Source: Prostheceraeus crozeri
Taxonomy: Eukaryota; Platyhelminthes; Polycladida; Euryleptidae
Direction: 5' to 3'
Assembly (NCBI GenBank): GCA_907163375.1
Contig: CAJQUW010016946.1
Span: forward strand, 703,614-767,613
DNA length: 64,000 nt
The notes under the pieces were generated by a model. The model was not told the origin of the DNA and ran no database searches. It saw nothing but the letters and a program-made list of their open reading frames with translations. Shown in pieces: positions 22,678 through 31,696 of the stretch. The number at the start of each line of letters is the position of its first letter. The first letter of the stretch is position 1. The position numbers were made by a program, and so were the translations under genes.

Positions 22678-24240
22678 CCCTTACCATACCAAGCCTACTT
22701 TTGCTACGTGGAATACCAAGCCTGGCCAAAAATGTCCACCCTGCAAAAGCGCCTGTTTATTCCACTCAACTTTTATTCAAGTTATCACATATTATTTAAC
22801 CGTTTCAACAACATCAACACGATAAATGAAAAAGCTTACAACCAAAATTTAGTCACAATTTGGGCACCTTACTGACCAATGGTCCTTGCAAACGTATGCT
22901 CCGCAGGAATCGCACGTTTGGTTCGTTCTCCTGCGGCTCGGACAGAAGCCACATCTCCCCCGGATATTTCGACTCGTAACAGCAATCACGGGCTCAATGT
23001 TGATGAAATAATACTCACCGCGAGGTCCTTTAGCCCCTGGGGGATTCCATTGAAGTTTGTGGATTTCCACTGCTCCATTCTGGCGTCAAGGTTCGGTTTG
23101 ATAAGTTTGAAGCCAAGATCTTCGATAGTCTTTCCTGCGAAAACACTTTTGCATTATTATCGGGGGGGGTTCTTCAACTTCAGTAGAATGACACTGTTGG
23201 TGACAATTAGATCAAGGAGGTAGTATAGGACATTAACAGTCCACTTCTGAGTTTTTCGGACGGATGGTAAATTTCTCCACTTTTTGTCAAAAGAATCAAC
23301 CGGCCGCCTTTGCAACTGTTGTAGCAAGCAATGATGTCCGCTTTCTTGGTCTCGGTAATCGACTACAGTTGTTTGAATGATGCTGAGTGCTGAGTAGTAT
23401 CACCGCTTTGTTTTTCTTTGGAACATATGAAACCATCGTCTTCGGAACCATCAAAGATAAACTTGCTCGAGTATTCATCCCGATCCTTATGCGGCAGTAG
23501 TTGCTTCGGTATCTCAGCCTTGTTTTTTGCGAAGTGTGCCGACGATTGTGAGCTCATCTCTCCATAGTTTATCTGCAAGGGAGAAATACTTGTAAAGTAA
23601 TTGTCCACAAGTGATTCCGCGTCCAGTTCTGATGAATGGTCTCACCCCAATTTCAATCACACTTATCTGCAGCCACACTATTTCGTCCTACGCTTCTCAC
23701 CATTTTTTCCCAATATATATTAGTGCTCACAAGACATACCGGTCTCTCTCGTCACAGATTTTCCAGTAGTATATGCCATACTTAGACTAGCCTTCACTCA
23801 CCGGCACTGTCACTGCCGAACCGCACATCTAGCCTCGAAATGCTGTTGAAGTGTGCTCATCAATACACAGTGTTCAATGGCTCAAATGCAACCACCCATA
23901 TTCTTGTTCTCCCCACAGTTTCTAATACCTCTCGGCTCTTGAAAGAATGCGTCTGACGCCGTTTTGCTCGTTGAGTCTTGTATCAATGTCATCCAGAACA
24001 TAAATAGTGACTAAATTGCTTCAATCTATACGACTCATTGCGAGAGCGCAATAGGGAGAAAAGTGCACCTGATTTTTGGACCAAATCTCTGAGATGAAGA
24101 CGTCGTGTATTCTTGATGTTTACACCGTATAAAATCATAGGGCCGAAATATCCATTGATCCTCACTCCTCGTCACTTCCGGTTCGTTCATCCAGCAATCC
24201 TTTTGCGTGTAAGATGCGATCTTCTGCGAAATGTATGGTA
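22678..24240 (-). mobile_element. Degraded piggyBac transposon
   Basis: TTAA (22674-22677) is followed by CCCTTACCATACCAAGCC, a piggyBac-like terminus. Minus-strand remnants of the transposase run from about 24.2 to 22.85 kb. A matching left-hand TTAA/terminus is not evident near 24.2-24.5 kb, so that end is uncertain. Confidence 0.7.
22849..24200 (-). pseudogene. piggyBac transposase remnants
   Basis: Pieces in order on the minus strand are: a decayed ALAMSRID-like stretch near 24.04 kb; MDNYFTSISPLQ with KNKAEIPKQLLPHKDRDEYS (23.4-23.6 kb); VSYVPKKNKAVILLST (23.3-23.47 kb); and the C-terminal Cys-rich domain CGFCPSRRRTNQTCDSCGAY with VCKDHWSVRCPNC (22.85-23.07 kb). The DNY-TS and NKAE-P blocks and the C-terminal C-x2-C zinc domain identify PGBD-type transposases. 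Several frameshifts and stops make it dead. Confidence 0.8.
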
Positions 24241-24534
24241 GTCATTACACTAGAAGAAAAAAATCAGAGGTTAATCATCTTCGCAACCTGCATCACATTG
24301 ACACTCAATCCGATGCATAAACGGACTTGCGCTGCTTCCTCATTCTAAATGAAGCAGTACTGTGGACCGACTTTGTTCCCCCATTGACTATCCATTTCTC
24401 CAAAAACTTCTCCTTTTCGCTACCATCTATCCTTCAGAAGCCTCCCAACCACCCACAGTTTCCATAACAAAAGAACCCCTTCTCTACTGAAACCTAATTT
24501 ACACGCTCAACTCGTCAGTCTCCGTTCCACCGAA

Positions 24535-24837
24535 CTAACTCTTCGGTAAATCGTTCGATTTCATGGGAATTTCATTGTGCGGTTTGGTGGGGTTGAGTAT
24601 AGGCGTTTTGGACACATCATAATTGACGACTTCCACATCGAGTAAGGGTTTTCCACTCTCTTTACGTTTTTTGATATCTTTCATCATTTTTCGACCAGAT
24701 AAGAGGGTAACCAAAATGAATATGACGAGTGTAAAGAATTGTGATAGGGTTTCTTTGAATGAACCAATGAGTGAACATTTTAAATCTCCTCCGTTGGCTG
24801 TTGAAAGTGTGTTCGCTATGGATTGAACAGTGACCAT
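24535..24837 (-). CDS. Single-pass membrane protein, virus-like block
   Basis: 100 codons. Residues about 30-48 form one hydrophobic segment (FFTLVIFILVTLLSG), followed by a basic stretch (KKRKESGK) and a proline-containing tail. I do not recognise a family. The ACTAAGT box at 24869-24875 lies about 32 nt before the start, the same arrangement as three other genes of the block. That suggests a late, virion-associated role; this is inference. Confidence 0.6.
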   Translation of the reverse strand: MVTVQSIANTLSTANGGDLKCSLIGSFKETLSQFFTLVIFILVTLLSGRKMMKDIKKRKESGKPLLDVEVVNYDVSKTPILNPTKPHNEIPMKSNDLPKS

Positions 24838-24870
24838 GATGATAGTGTTGATGACGTGGGTATGGTTTAC

Positions 24871-25266
24871 TTAGTGTTTGGAGCCGATCGATGCATGTAA
24901 GGCTTGTTTGAAAGCTGCTGGATTATCGTGATATGCCATGGCATAGGCTTGTGCGAAGGGGATTTGTTTCTTGTTAAATTTCCGTTTTTGGCCCACGTAT
25001 TTGCGAGTTTGAGGGGGTGGTTTCACAAATTTGCGGAGAATTCCTTTGTAAGATTGAATAAATTCGTGCTGTAAAGGTGTTAATTTCCCTGGATTCTCTC
25101 GCATTCTGCTCATGAGTGCTTGCATATCCTTGACATATTCCTCAGGCAATTGATCGACATGACGGTTAATTTTCTTTTTCGAGCATCCTATCCCTGAACT
25201 TAGGGATTTCAGTACATTGGTAAAGTCCTGACGTCGACTTGAACATGATTCACACTGACACGTCAT
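24871..25266 (-). CDS. Small basic protein of unknown function, virus-like block
   Basis: 131 codons. A Cys-rich N-terminus (CQCESCSSRR) is followed by a helical, Lys/Arg-rich body (RKYVGQKRKFNKKQ). The family is unknown. An ACTAAGT box at 25295-25301 is 28-29 nt upstream of the start, placing it with the presumed late genes. Its end lies next to the promoter box of the following gene. Confidence 0.6.
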   Translation of the reverse strand: MTCQCESCSSRRQDFTNVLKSLSSGIGCSKKKINRHVDQLPEEYVKDMQALMSRMRENPGKLTPLQHEFIQSYKGILRKFVKPPPQTRKYVGQKRKFNKKQIPFAQAYAMAYHDNPAAFKQALHASIGSKH

Positions 25267-25301
25267 TCTTGTCTATCATCCTCTATCCCACATAACTTAG
25301 T

Positions 25302-26396
25302 TTACATGGCGTTCACCAAATTCATGTAGCGTGCGTGGACGTCTGCATTTTGGTTGGTTAAGTGGGCAATAAAGTCTTCCTTTTGAGTCAGCAAGTCACG
25401 CATGCTTTCCAATGTCTCATCCAAATAGTCTTCATTGCCATCTGTACGATTGGGTTCATGAATGTGTTGATTAAATGCCTCTTCCAACACGTGCAAGATG
25501 CGTTTGCGAGCATTTAAATGACGTGCATGGAGACGAATAGAATCGTTCAACAGTTGAACAATGGCGCTGTTTTTCAAATTGTTCAGTTGAATAATGTACT
25601 CGTGGGAGTTGTCAATGACAGGTGAATTGACTGGGTAAAACATTCTTTCCTCCACGGGGTGTGCGTCCATGGGTTGTTGAGAGGTTCCTACCCCCACTGA
25701 GTGTTGTTGTTGAGGGGTTCCTACCCCCACCGAGTGTTGTTGTTGAGGGGTTCCCACTCCTCTTGATTCTTGTTGATCAACCTCTGGATTTCCCACTGTG
25801 TTCGACATGGCTTGGACATAACTGTTGTGATCATTGACCGGACCTGGGTAGTTATCAAATGTCACATGACTTAGTGTAGGTTGAATATTCTCTAACGATT
25901 GAGGACTCATATCAATCTCATTCGCAGCCATGGCTAACACATCGGGCGGTAATCGATTCCATTCTTCTTGTATTTGATGGACCGTATGGGTGGGATCCGG
26001 GGGAGCATCCACTCTGGCTCGATCGTCAACCATACTTTTCACGACAGCTTGCAGCATAGTGTGAGATGGATCAGGTGTTGCTAAGGCGCGATGATCCGCT
26101 GGAGAAGGTTGAATGAGTGCTTCTAAACTATCGTCTGCATCCAAATCTGTATTCATAGGTTGAGGGGGTCGCAAGGGGATTGCACGACGTGAGGCAGGTG
26201 ATAATTGTCGATCTTGTCCTGTCAACGTAGAGGACACCTTCAAAGAGGGTCTCGGAACATGCTGTTGAATAATATACTTGAGTTTGCTCACATTTTCTCC
26301 CTCCATTCGCTCGTTTAAAATATGGGTATGTTGACGCGCAAATTGTTGAGCTGTCTTCCTATCCACCGTTCCATCGAGGGTTCCCCGCATAGACAT
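25302..26396 (-). CDS. Gln/Pro-rich protein with GVGTPQQQHSV repeats
   Basis: 364 codons. Residues about 205-240 contain three tandem copies of an 11-residue GVGTPQQQHSV unit, encoded by 33-bp repeats around 25.68-25.77 kb. The rest is polar and probably disordered, with a helical C-terminal third (LNARKRILHVLEEAFNQH...). The N-terminus overlaps the downstream-strand zinc-finger gene. Its size and disorder would suit a minor virion or tegument-like component, but no family is recognised. Confidence 0.6.
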   Translation of the reverse strand: MSMRGTLDGTVDRKTAQQFARQHTHILNERMEGENVSKLKYIIQQHVPRPSLKVSSTLTGQDRQLSPASRRAIPLRPPQPMNTDLDADDSLEALIQPSPADHRALATPDPSHTMLQAVVKSMVDDRARVDAPPDPTHTVHQIQEEWNRLPPDVLAMAANEIDMSPQSLENIQPTLSHVTFDNYPGPVNDHNSYVQAMSNTVGNPEVDQQESRGVGTPQQQHSVGVGTPQQQHSVGVGTSQQPMDAHPVEERMFYPVNSPVIDNSHEYIIQLNNLKNSAIVQLLNDSIRLHARHLNARKRILHVLEEAFNQHIHEPNRTDGNEDYLDETLESMRDLLTQKEDFIAHLTNQNADVHARYMNLVNAM

Positions 26397-26656
26397 ACAT
26401 AGATGAACTCTTCACTTGCTTTTATCTCTTCTTTTGTTTTATATTTTAGATGGTGTGAATTAAAAATATGCCTTCTCAGACGATCTTTTTGATAAGGGCA
26501 TTTACAGATAGGACATAGGGTTATTCTCAATTTTCGCAACGTCAGAGTCTCTTCACTTTCACGCGCTCCTCCCTTCATGGTTGATTTTTGTTGTGTATTC
26601 CTGTGCATGCTTAAATACATTTGTTGGCCATTGAAACAAAATACTGAAATGAGCAC
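26315..26656 (-). CDS. C2H2-type zinc-finger protein
   Basis: A CPICKCPYQKDRLRRHIFNS-HH finger is followed by EEFIYVCLCGEPS. The same two-part arrangement (CPWC...H...KKH, then NFVYMCVCG) occurs in the larger finger protein at 30304-31218, so the two look paralogous. The first methionine lies inside the neighbouring gene; Met27 (MKGGARESEE, start 26578) is a likelier start. It overlaps genes on both sides. Confidence 0.55.
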   Translation of the reverse strand: MLISVFCFNGQQMYLSMHRNTQQKSTMKGGARESEETLTLRKLRITLCPICKCPYQKDRLRRHIFNSHHLKYKTKEEIKASEEFIYVCLCGEPSMERWIGRQLNNLRVNIPIF

Positions 26657-27008
26657 AGATACGATTCAATGTCTCTTTGATATAAATAAGACTTGCTGCT
26701 GAAATCACACGTTTATGATACAGCTCTTGTACATAGGTCAAATGTTTTTCATTCATAAACTTCCATAGTGTGTCCTCATACAAAACGTCATCCTCAAAAA
26801 TAGCCATGAGTAAATACACACGTCCCACGATGGAATAGCGGTCATTCAGTACCAATTGATTCAAATAGACGGTGGACGTGTCGGTAAACTCTTCTAATGT
26901 GGGGATATCATTGCCTCGGATGCGTTCATCGAACCAAAAATCAATAAGGATCTTCATCCGCGCTTGGTGCGAAGGAGTGATCGAACTGTCTGTGGGCGTG
27001 ATGTCCAT
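26559..27008 (-). CDS. Unknown helical protein, virus-like block
   Basis: 149 codons, acidic and helical (FWFDERIRGNDIPTLEEF; DVLYEDTLWKFMNEKH). There are no recognised motifs. About 100 nt upstream the minus strand has an ACTATTTAAG TATA-like element near 27115. Confidence 0.5.
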   Translation of the reverse strand: MDITPTDSSITPSHQARMKILIDFWFDERIRGNDIPTLEEFTDTSTVYLNQLVLNDRYSIVGRVYLLMAIFEDDVLYEDTLWKFMNEKHLTYVQELYHKRVISAASLIYIKETLNRICAHFSILFQWPTNVFKHAQEYTTKINHEGRSA

Positions 27009-27289
27009 CTTCCACGCGATCGTCTTTTTCGAAGATGTCTTGTCCGAATAGGGCGATGTCGTCTTTTTCGATAATAGGGTAGGAGTAACATGATCTTATT
27101 TGAGAGAGCGTGAGGATCCATAACTTAAATAGTCACTCATCGCGGTGAGTATGCGTACAATCTCTCTCAGAAGAAAAAGGAGTACCAGTAGCATGTTTTT
27201 CCAAATCTATCAACCCCAATAGCAGAATGCTTATAATATGGAAAAGCAACATGATTCATACAACGACATTCTTTATTCATACTTAGTCT

Positions 27290-27677
27290 GCGTCGCTTAC
27301 ATATTCTTCTTCTGATGTCCATCCAACAGAGATATATTCAAAATCAAACGTTATACAATAGACACCAAGAATCTCTTTGTTATCACTGTCCATAAATTCA
27401 TAGTCCCATACGTTCTTTAGTGAGGCTAAATAGTCATCCATTTCTTCGACGTCACTTTCATAATACCGTTCACTGGCACCATCAATGGTGGAGAACCATT
27501 TCTTTTGTATTCATAAATCGTGAATGTATCCATGGAGAGTTCACATTCAGGCTTCACTTTGATCTTCTCCTTCACATAGGGAATCACTTTCTCCAACATC
27601 GCGTGCGGTTGACATGTCGTTTTCGGGTAAATAATGAGCTGATTTGGATAGGTGTACACGTGAAAGTCTTCCATCAT
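27290..27677 (-). pseudogene. Small acidic protein gene, virus-like block, probably broken
   Basis: An open frame starts at 27677 (MMEDFHVYTYPNQLIIYP...). Further leftward there is coding-like acidic sequence ending near a TAA with AATAAA at about 27290. It looks broken (about one break), or alternatively spliced. The function is unknown. It is divergently arranged with the gene at 27889; the two share the repeat-rich 27.68-27.89 kb promoter region. Confidence 0.45.
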
Positions 27678-27721
27678 GTATGTGTCTTGATCGTTTCTCT
27701 ATTTTTACCTAGTTTTCCAAT

Positions 27722-27888
27722 CGATAGGTGCTCCGATATAGAATGGGGTACACCCAATGCTTTGTTCTGTGCTCCGAGCATGGAATGGGGCACGTCTAAT
27801 GCTCGGAGCAGGGGATGGGACAATTGCAACACTATAAAGCCAAGTCGAAAATGTTCCACCTTCATAACACTCGTGAACATACAAGAGG
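27722..27888 (+). promoter_or_regulatory. Divergent promoter with GTGCTCCGA repeats and TATA box
   Basis: GTGCTCCGAT at about 27729, GTGCTCCGAGCATGGAATGG at about 27770 and ATGCTCGGAGCA at about 27799 are related direct and inverted units. CTATAAAG (27832-27839) lies about 50 nt before the start at 27889. The same GTGCTCCGAT unit recurs upstream of the gene starting at 31663, which suggests a common regulator. Confidence 0.6.
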
Positions 27889-28398
27889 ATGGTCGATCTC
27901 ACCGGATTAAGGGTTCGGAACGCGTTAGAAGAGGCGATTGTGATCCCAGACACTCCACCACCGACCCCAGAAGAAGATGATTTTCCAACGGATCTACCCT
28001 CTCACTGGGGCTCCATTCCCGATCTGGACGGACCGTATTCCCTCCCGCCAACACCACCTACCATCGATGGACCTTATGTGTTGCCACCGTCACCCTCCGT
28101 CACCGATCCCGGATCGTCAAGTCTGATCGGCGAGAATTGGGAACTTGACTTTCTTTACGATGAGCAGGAGAATATTCCTCCTAGCATCGATGACTATCCT
28201 GATCTCGATCTTCTATCCACCCACCGTCCCTTTCGCGAACCATTGACGAACCTTAATGATTATTTGAACCGTCGAACAGAGCTTGACAACATCAACGAAG
28301 CCATCGCCAACTGGGACAGTGTGGACTTTATAAGTGAAGTCAGTGACTGGGTTTTTTTAAATGTAATCATTCTTTCTATCTTGTTTTCTTCTCAATAA
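27889..28398 (+). CDS. Acidic proline-rich protein (possible transactivator)
   Basis: 169 codons, strongly acidic and proline-rich, with two related DGPYSLPPTPP / DGPYVLPPSPS units around residues 62-85 and acidic-hydrophobic patches (WELDFLYDEQEN, DYPDLDLLS). This is the only plus-strand gene of the block. It has its own TATA box and a stop codon overlapping an AATAAA. Composition and position are what one expects of an early viral activation-domain protein. I see no LxCxE motif, and no homology is claimed. Confidence 0.6.
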   Translation: MVDLTGLRVRNALEEAIVIPDTPPPTPEEDDFPTDLPSHWGSIPDLDGPYSLPPTPPTIDGPYVLPPSPSVTDPGSSSLIGENWELDFLYDEQENIPPSIDDYPDLDLLSTHRPFREPLTNLNDYLNRRTELDNINEAIANWDSVDFISEVSDWVFLNVIILSILFSSQ

Positions 28399-28583
28399 AC
28401 ATACATGGTAAGGTTTGACTATTTTATTCAAGGGTGAACTGGGTTATAGGACATATCATGATAGAATAGAAGTTAAAATCAATGATTGAATTTTAAGATT
28501 GGAAATCGTTCATAAAATTGACAGTGCTATCATTCCCAAGTCAATGATTATCAAAAATAACAGGTCATTGGAATAACATTTTA

Positions 28584-29585
28584 TTATAGAGATGCACTTT
28601 CTTGAGTTATTTCACAACATGCATTATTCTTGCACAAGGTACGATGTTCGGCATAATCACTGAAGTTACAATAATGAACAATATAAGACTTGTGGAGTTG
28701 TCCATTGTCCACCGTGGTTGATTCATGCATCACAGTGATGTGATCAACCTTGGTCCAGGCCCATGCAGCTTCACAGGAATCATAATTTAAATACAGTGTA
28801 TGCACATAAAGTCGATAGTGTAGTTCAAAGCAATAATGAAGGAGAATCTCAACCACATCTGACAGCGCACAGTGGTACCCATACTGTACTTTGGCAGCTT
28901 GCGTTTCTGTGAGTGCTTTCCCTCGGCGTAAATGTAACAGGGCTCGACGGTACGCTTCTTTCCCTTCATACTGGGAATGATTCATCCAGTTGCATCCGCG
29001 ACGCATATGTTCCTTGTAACCAAGTCTATACACTTCACTATCCCGCATACATGAGGTGAATATATTCCAATGAGAGTCAATGCGTTGAGACCATTCGGGG
29101 AGAGAAATACTATCCATGGTCACTTTTTCCAAGAGTTTTATGCTTTTCAACCAAGCTCTTTCCATCTCCGATAATCCATTCCCTACAATCAGTTCCGCGT
29201 CTCCATACTCGCGTGTCATTTCATGGACCCAGCCATTAAAACGGTGAATAATCACACTCTCTTTTGCACCACATTTTCCAATCACACGTGGGTTGAGCCC
29301 GTGAATAAAATGAGTCGCAAAAACATCACACCCCGATGTCTCATGTTTGATAAAGTCATGGAAGCGCGATGTAATGGTCACATATCCACTCGGTTTATAA
29401 TCTCTGGGTGTATAATAACACCAAATGGCAGCGACTTCCTGCATGGGATCTCCTTCCGTATCAAATACGATGAAATTGCGCACCGGCTTCTTCTGCTCCA
29501 CCCACCATTGTTGTACTTTAGGATGATCAAATGTAATGGAATAAGAACCTTGCATGAGCTCGCCCAAATGCTGAATCCGACGCAT
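28584..29585 (-). CDS. DEDDh-type 3'-5' exonuclease-like protein
   Basis: 333 codons. FIVFDTEGD (residues 38-46) fits the DxE exonuclease I motif. DAELIVGNGLSE (about 129-140) is a possible second acidic block. GYHCALSDVVEILLHY (about 241-256) fits the H-x4-D exonuclease III motif of DnaQ/RNase T/TREX-like enzymes. On the minus strand GGGTATATAAG near 29616-29627 is a TATA box about 35 nt before the start, and an AATAAA follows near 28572. An exonuclease separate from polymerase B is unusual for this kind of element; trimming ends or countering host nucleic-acid sensing are guesses. Confidence 0.55.
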   Translation of the reverse strand: MRRIQHLGELMQGSYSITFDHPKVQQWWVEQKKPVRNFIVFDTEGDPMQEVAAIWCYYTPRDYKPSGYVTITSRFHDFIKHETSGCDVFATHFIHGLNPRVIGKCGAKESVIIHRFNGWVHEMTREYGDAELIVGNGLSEMERAWLKSIKLLEKVTMDSISLPEWSQRIDSHWNIFTSCMRDSEVYRLGYKEHMRRGCNWMNHSQYEGKEAYRRALLHLRRGKALTETQAAKVQYGYHCALSDVVEILLHYCFELHYRLYVHTLYLNYDSCEAAWAWTKVDHITVMHESTTVDNGQLHKSYIVHYCNFSDYAEHRTLCKNNACCEITQESASL

Positions 29586-29615
29586 CGTGAAATGAATCTC
29601 GTCTTGTGTGTCTCG

Positions 29616-29627
29616 ACTTATATACCC
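29616..29627 (-). promoter_or_regulatory. TATA box of the exonuclease-like gene
   Basis: The minus-strand GGGTATATAAGT lies 31-42 nt upstream of the start codon at 29585. Confidence 0.65.
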
Positions 29628-29657
29628 GTCCCTAGTGTGGTGTACAACATGATTGGT

Positions 29658-29930
29658 TTAGCGATGATGATGTCTCCTTCGACGTTTTCCTCCTCCTGAT
29701 ATTTTATTCGCTATAGCACTTACGCCTGCGGCACCGGCTGCACCCGCTGCTCCCAACGCTGCAGCTTTCCCTGCGGCAATAAGTGCAGGGACGAGGGGGA
29801 GTAAAAATGGGAGGATACCTCCTCTTTGTTTACGACTCCCGCGGTAGATTCCACCTTTTTGTCTTCGGCTACCACGGTAAATTCCCCCTTTCTGACGACG
29901 ACTTCCGCGATAAATACCTCCACGTTGCAT
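29658..29930 (-). CDS. pX/mu-like core peptide with GGIYRGSRRQK repeats
   Basis: 90 codons. Three tandem copies of (K/R)GGIYRGSRRQ are followed by GGILPFLLPLVPALIAAGKA and a long Ala/Gly hydrophobic stretch, with a basic C-terminus (GGGKRRRRHHHR). A GG-ILP junction before a hydrophobic helix also occurs in the Polinton protein at 38254-38739 and resembles adenain cleavage sites in adenovirus pX/pVI. An ACTAAGT box sits at 29958-29964, 28 nt before the start. It is probably a DNA-binding or membrane-active core protein. Confidence 0.65.
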   Translation of the reverse strand: MQRGGIYRGSRRQKGGIYRGSRRQKGGIYRGSRKQRGGILPFLLPLVPALIAAGKAAALGAAGAAGAAGVSAIANKISGGGKRRRRHHHR

Positions 29931-29959
29931 GATTATCGTGATAGGCTAGATGTCCCTAC

Positions 29960-30241
29960 TTAGTTCTTCATTAATAGTTTCCCTAACGTCTTTAACTTTC
30001 CCAACTTGTTCCTATTTAGATCGCGTTTCAACCGTTGCCATTCTTCCTTTATCATTTGATTATTGGATTTATAACGTGGTCGCCACGCTGCTGGCAACAA
30101 CGTATTGCCCAAATGACGTCGAATCAATTCGCCTTTATGTCTCTGAAACGCTTCATGTCCTCTACGATGCATTTGAGATTTTATATACCGTTTCACATGT
30201 CTTACAGTTCCTCCTCTCTGGCGTCGTTTACGACGTGTCAT
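29960..30241 (-). CDS. Arg/Lys-rich core protein (pVII-like)
   Basis: 93 codons, extremely basic (MTRRKRRQRGGTVRHVKRYI, RRGHEAFQRHKGEL, KRDLNRNKLGKLKTL). An ACTAAGT box at 30269-30275 is 28 nt before the start. It is likely a DNA-condensing virion protein; the assignment rests on composition and neighbourhood only. Confidence 0.6.
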   Translation of the reverse strand: MTRRKRRQRGGTVRHVKRYIKSQMHRRGHEAFQRHKGELIRRHLGNTLLPAAWRPRYKSNNQMIKEEWQRLKRDLNRNKLGKLKTLGKLLMKN

Positions 30242-30303
30242 GATTAATGTTTACGCTTCCCAATCATAACTTAGTCACAACAATAGGAGATTGATCACTA
30301 CAT

Positions 30304-31218
30304 TTATTCATCATCCAAATCTACATTATACGTGAACCAATTCAATTGGTTCTTCAAAACAATGGGATTCAGAGGTCTCCCTCGTTTCTTACTTAAGTCA
30401 AATGAATATTTGCGTGGGTCCCGATTTCTATTCTCTGGTCGAAGCGAGGCTTGGGGGACACTATTCACTTCCTTGGGTGGATTCGGTTGACTCTCATATA
30501 TCCGTTTCAACTTTTCGCGCTGATTTTTCCATATTTTCTTGCCCATATGCTCCTTATGCAGCGAGACAAATTGACGGACCTTCTCTTCCTCCACGTCACG
30601 GTGCAGCATCTGACCACAGACACACATATAGACAAAGTTGTCGCATGCCTCATTCGTCTTGCTCCACGCCGGTTTCCTTCCACACACCTCCTTATGTTTT
30701 TTGCAAACATGTTCCCATAAGAAGAATGCTTGGTACATGTTATGACACCAGGGACAGCGTGCCAACTTCACTTTTGACAAGTCGTACAGATATGAATTCG
30801 TACTCTCCGGCTCCACTGGGCGATTCGGGTCCAAGGGTTCGGTGGGCATATACATGCTCAAATAGGGACATAAATGTTCATTCCATTCATTCTCCTCCTC
30901 CTGTATCTTCTCATCACAGTACCTGCACCGACCCACACATGGGTGTTTATGGTAAGCTTCCATATTATAGTCTTGTTTGCAAAGCAGGCAGGTGAACTCA
31001 CTCTCCTTGTCGCCCCAATAACCTCTATCCAGTGAGCACTGATGATCGGTAGTCCACCATTTCCCACAACGATCGCAATACTCCTTCCCTATCTCCTTGC
31101 GTCCATGACGGATGCATTGTGAAAACAATCGGAAGCGTTTATTGCAAAACTCGCACTCATAATAGGGTTGAGGGCGGGGACGGACTGTGGTTCGCCTCTT
31201 CTTTGTTGGTGGCTCCAT
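30304..31218 (-). CDS. Multi-zinc-finger protein, virus-like block
   Basis: From Met at 31218 (MEPPTKKRRTTVRPRPQ, a likely nuclear localisation signal) the protein has about 304 residues. It has successive Cys/His clusters: CEFCNKRF...H, CDRCGKWW...C, CLLCKQDY...H, CRYCDEKI...H and CPWCHNMY...H...H, then FVYMCVCGQML. I prefer this start because upstream residues lie within the next gene. An AATAAA follows the stop. It is probably a nucleic-acid-binding regulator, paralogous to the 26315 gene. Confidence 0.6.
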   Translation of the reverse strand: MEPPTKKRRTTVRPRPQPYYECEFCNKRFRLFSQCIRHGRKEIGKEYCDRCGKWWTTDHQCSLDRGYWGDKESEFTCLLCKQDYNMEAYHKHPCVGRCRYCDEKIQEEENEWNEHLCPYLSMYMPTEPLDPNRPVEPESTNSYLYDLSKVKLARCPWCHNMYQAFFLWEHVCKKHKEVCGRKPAWSKTNEACDNFVYMCVCGQMLHRDVEEEKVRQFVSLHKEHMGKKIWKNQREKLKRIYESQPNPPKEVNSVPQASLRPENRNRDPRKYSFDLSKKRGRPLNPIVLKNQLNWFTYNVDLDDE

Positions 31219-31243
31219 TAAATCGTGGTTCAGATCATGTATC

Positions 31244-31663
31244 TTACGTAAACAATGAACCAAACCCAATGTCAATCTGCATACACAAGATTCCTCCAAA
31301 ATAACGACACTCCAGTTGAGAACGTAACTTCTTCTGCAACGAATCAATCAGTTCTTCCACGTCCCAATCGTCACCAATGTTCAAATAGCGATAGGACACG
31401 TCCAGTGCACCTTTGGGGAACTTTGCAGATGTTCGAATATCAAACAAGAAGCGCGGTCCATACAGTATTACATTCAGCAACTGAATACGAAGCTCTGCAA
31501 TAATCTTCTCTAACGACACACTCTTCTCCTTTGTCGAAATAATATACAGTGTATTACAGTCTCGTTCCACAATAAAGTCTTTCGATGAATAAGGTGTATA
31601 GGATATCTCCTCCTTGGGATGACGTGTCGCAGCCAGAGGGCGTAACGTTAATGTTGTCGGCAT
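31244..31663 (-). CDS. Unknown 139-residue protein, virus-like block
   Basis: A mixed alpha/beta-looking sequence (DFIVERDCNTLYIISTKEKS, LNVILYGPRFLFDIRTS) with no motif I know. Its promoter is well marked: a minus-strand GGTATATAAGG at 31697-31708 about 35-45 nt before the start, and GTGCTCCGAT-type repeats at 31.73-31.86 kb. The promoter suggests an early gene. Confidence 0.55.
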   Translation of the reverse strand: MPTTLTLRPLAATRHPKEEISYTPYSSKDFIVERDCNTLYIISTKEKSVSLEKIIAELRIQLLNVILYGPRFLFDIRTSAKFPKGALDVSYRYLNIGDDWDVEELIDSLQKKLRSQLECRYFGGILCMQIDIGFGSLFT

Positions 31664-31696
31664 ATGATGAGAATGAATTTCTCTGACAGCGCCTTT

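Larger units (their letters stand above)
24869..30275 (-). promoter_or_regulatory. Conserved ACTAAGT boxes of four presumed late genes
   Basis: ACTAAGT (minus strand) occurs at 24869-24875, 25295-25301, 29958-29964 and 30269-30275, in each case 28-32 nt before a start codon. The genes concerned are the membrane protein, the Cys/Lys-rich protein, the pX-like peptide and the basic core protein. None of these has a TATA box, whereas the genes with TATA boxes lack this motif. The split suggests two promoter classes, perhaps early and late. Confidence 0.6.

Noticed and set aside
27420-27980. Plus-strand 186-codon His/Arg-rich frame
   Set aside because: It lies opposite the minus-strand gene and across the divergent promoter. 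Composition looks like an antisense shadow.
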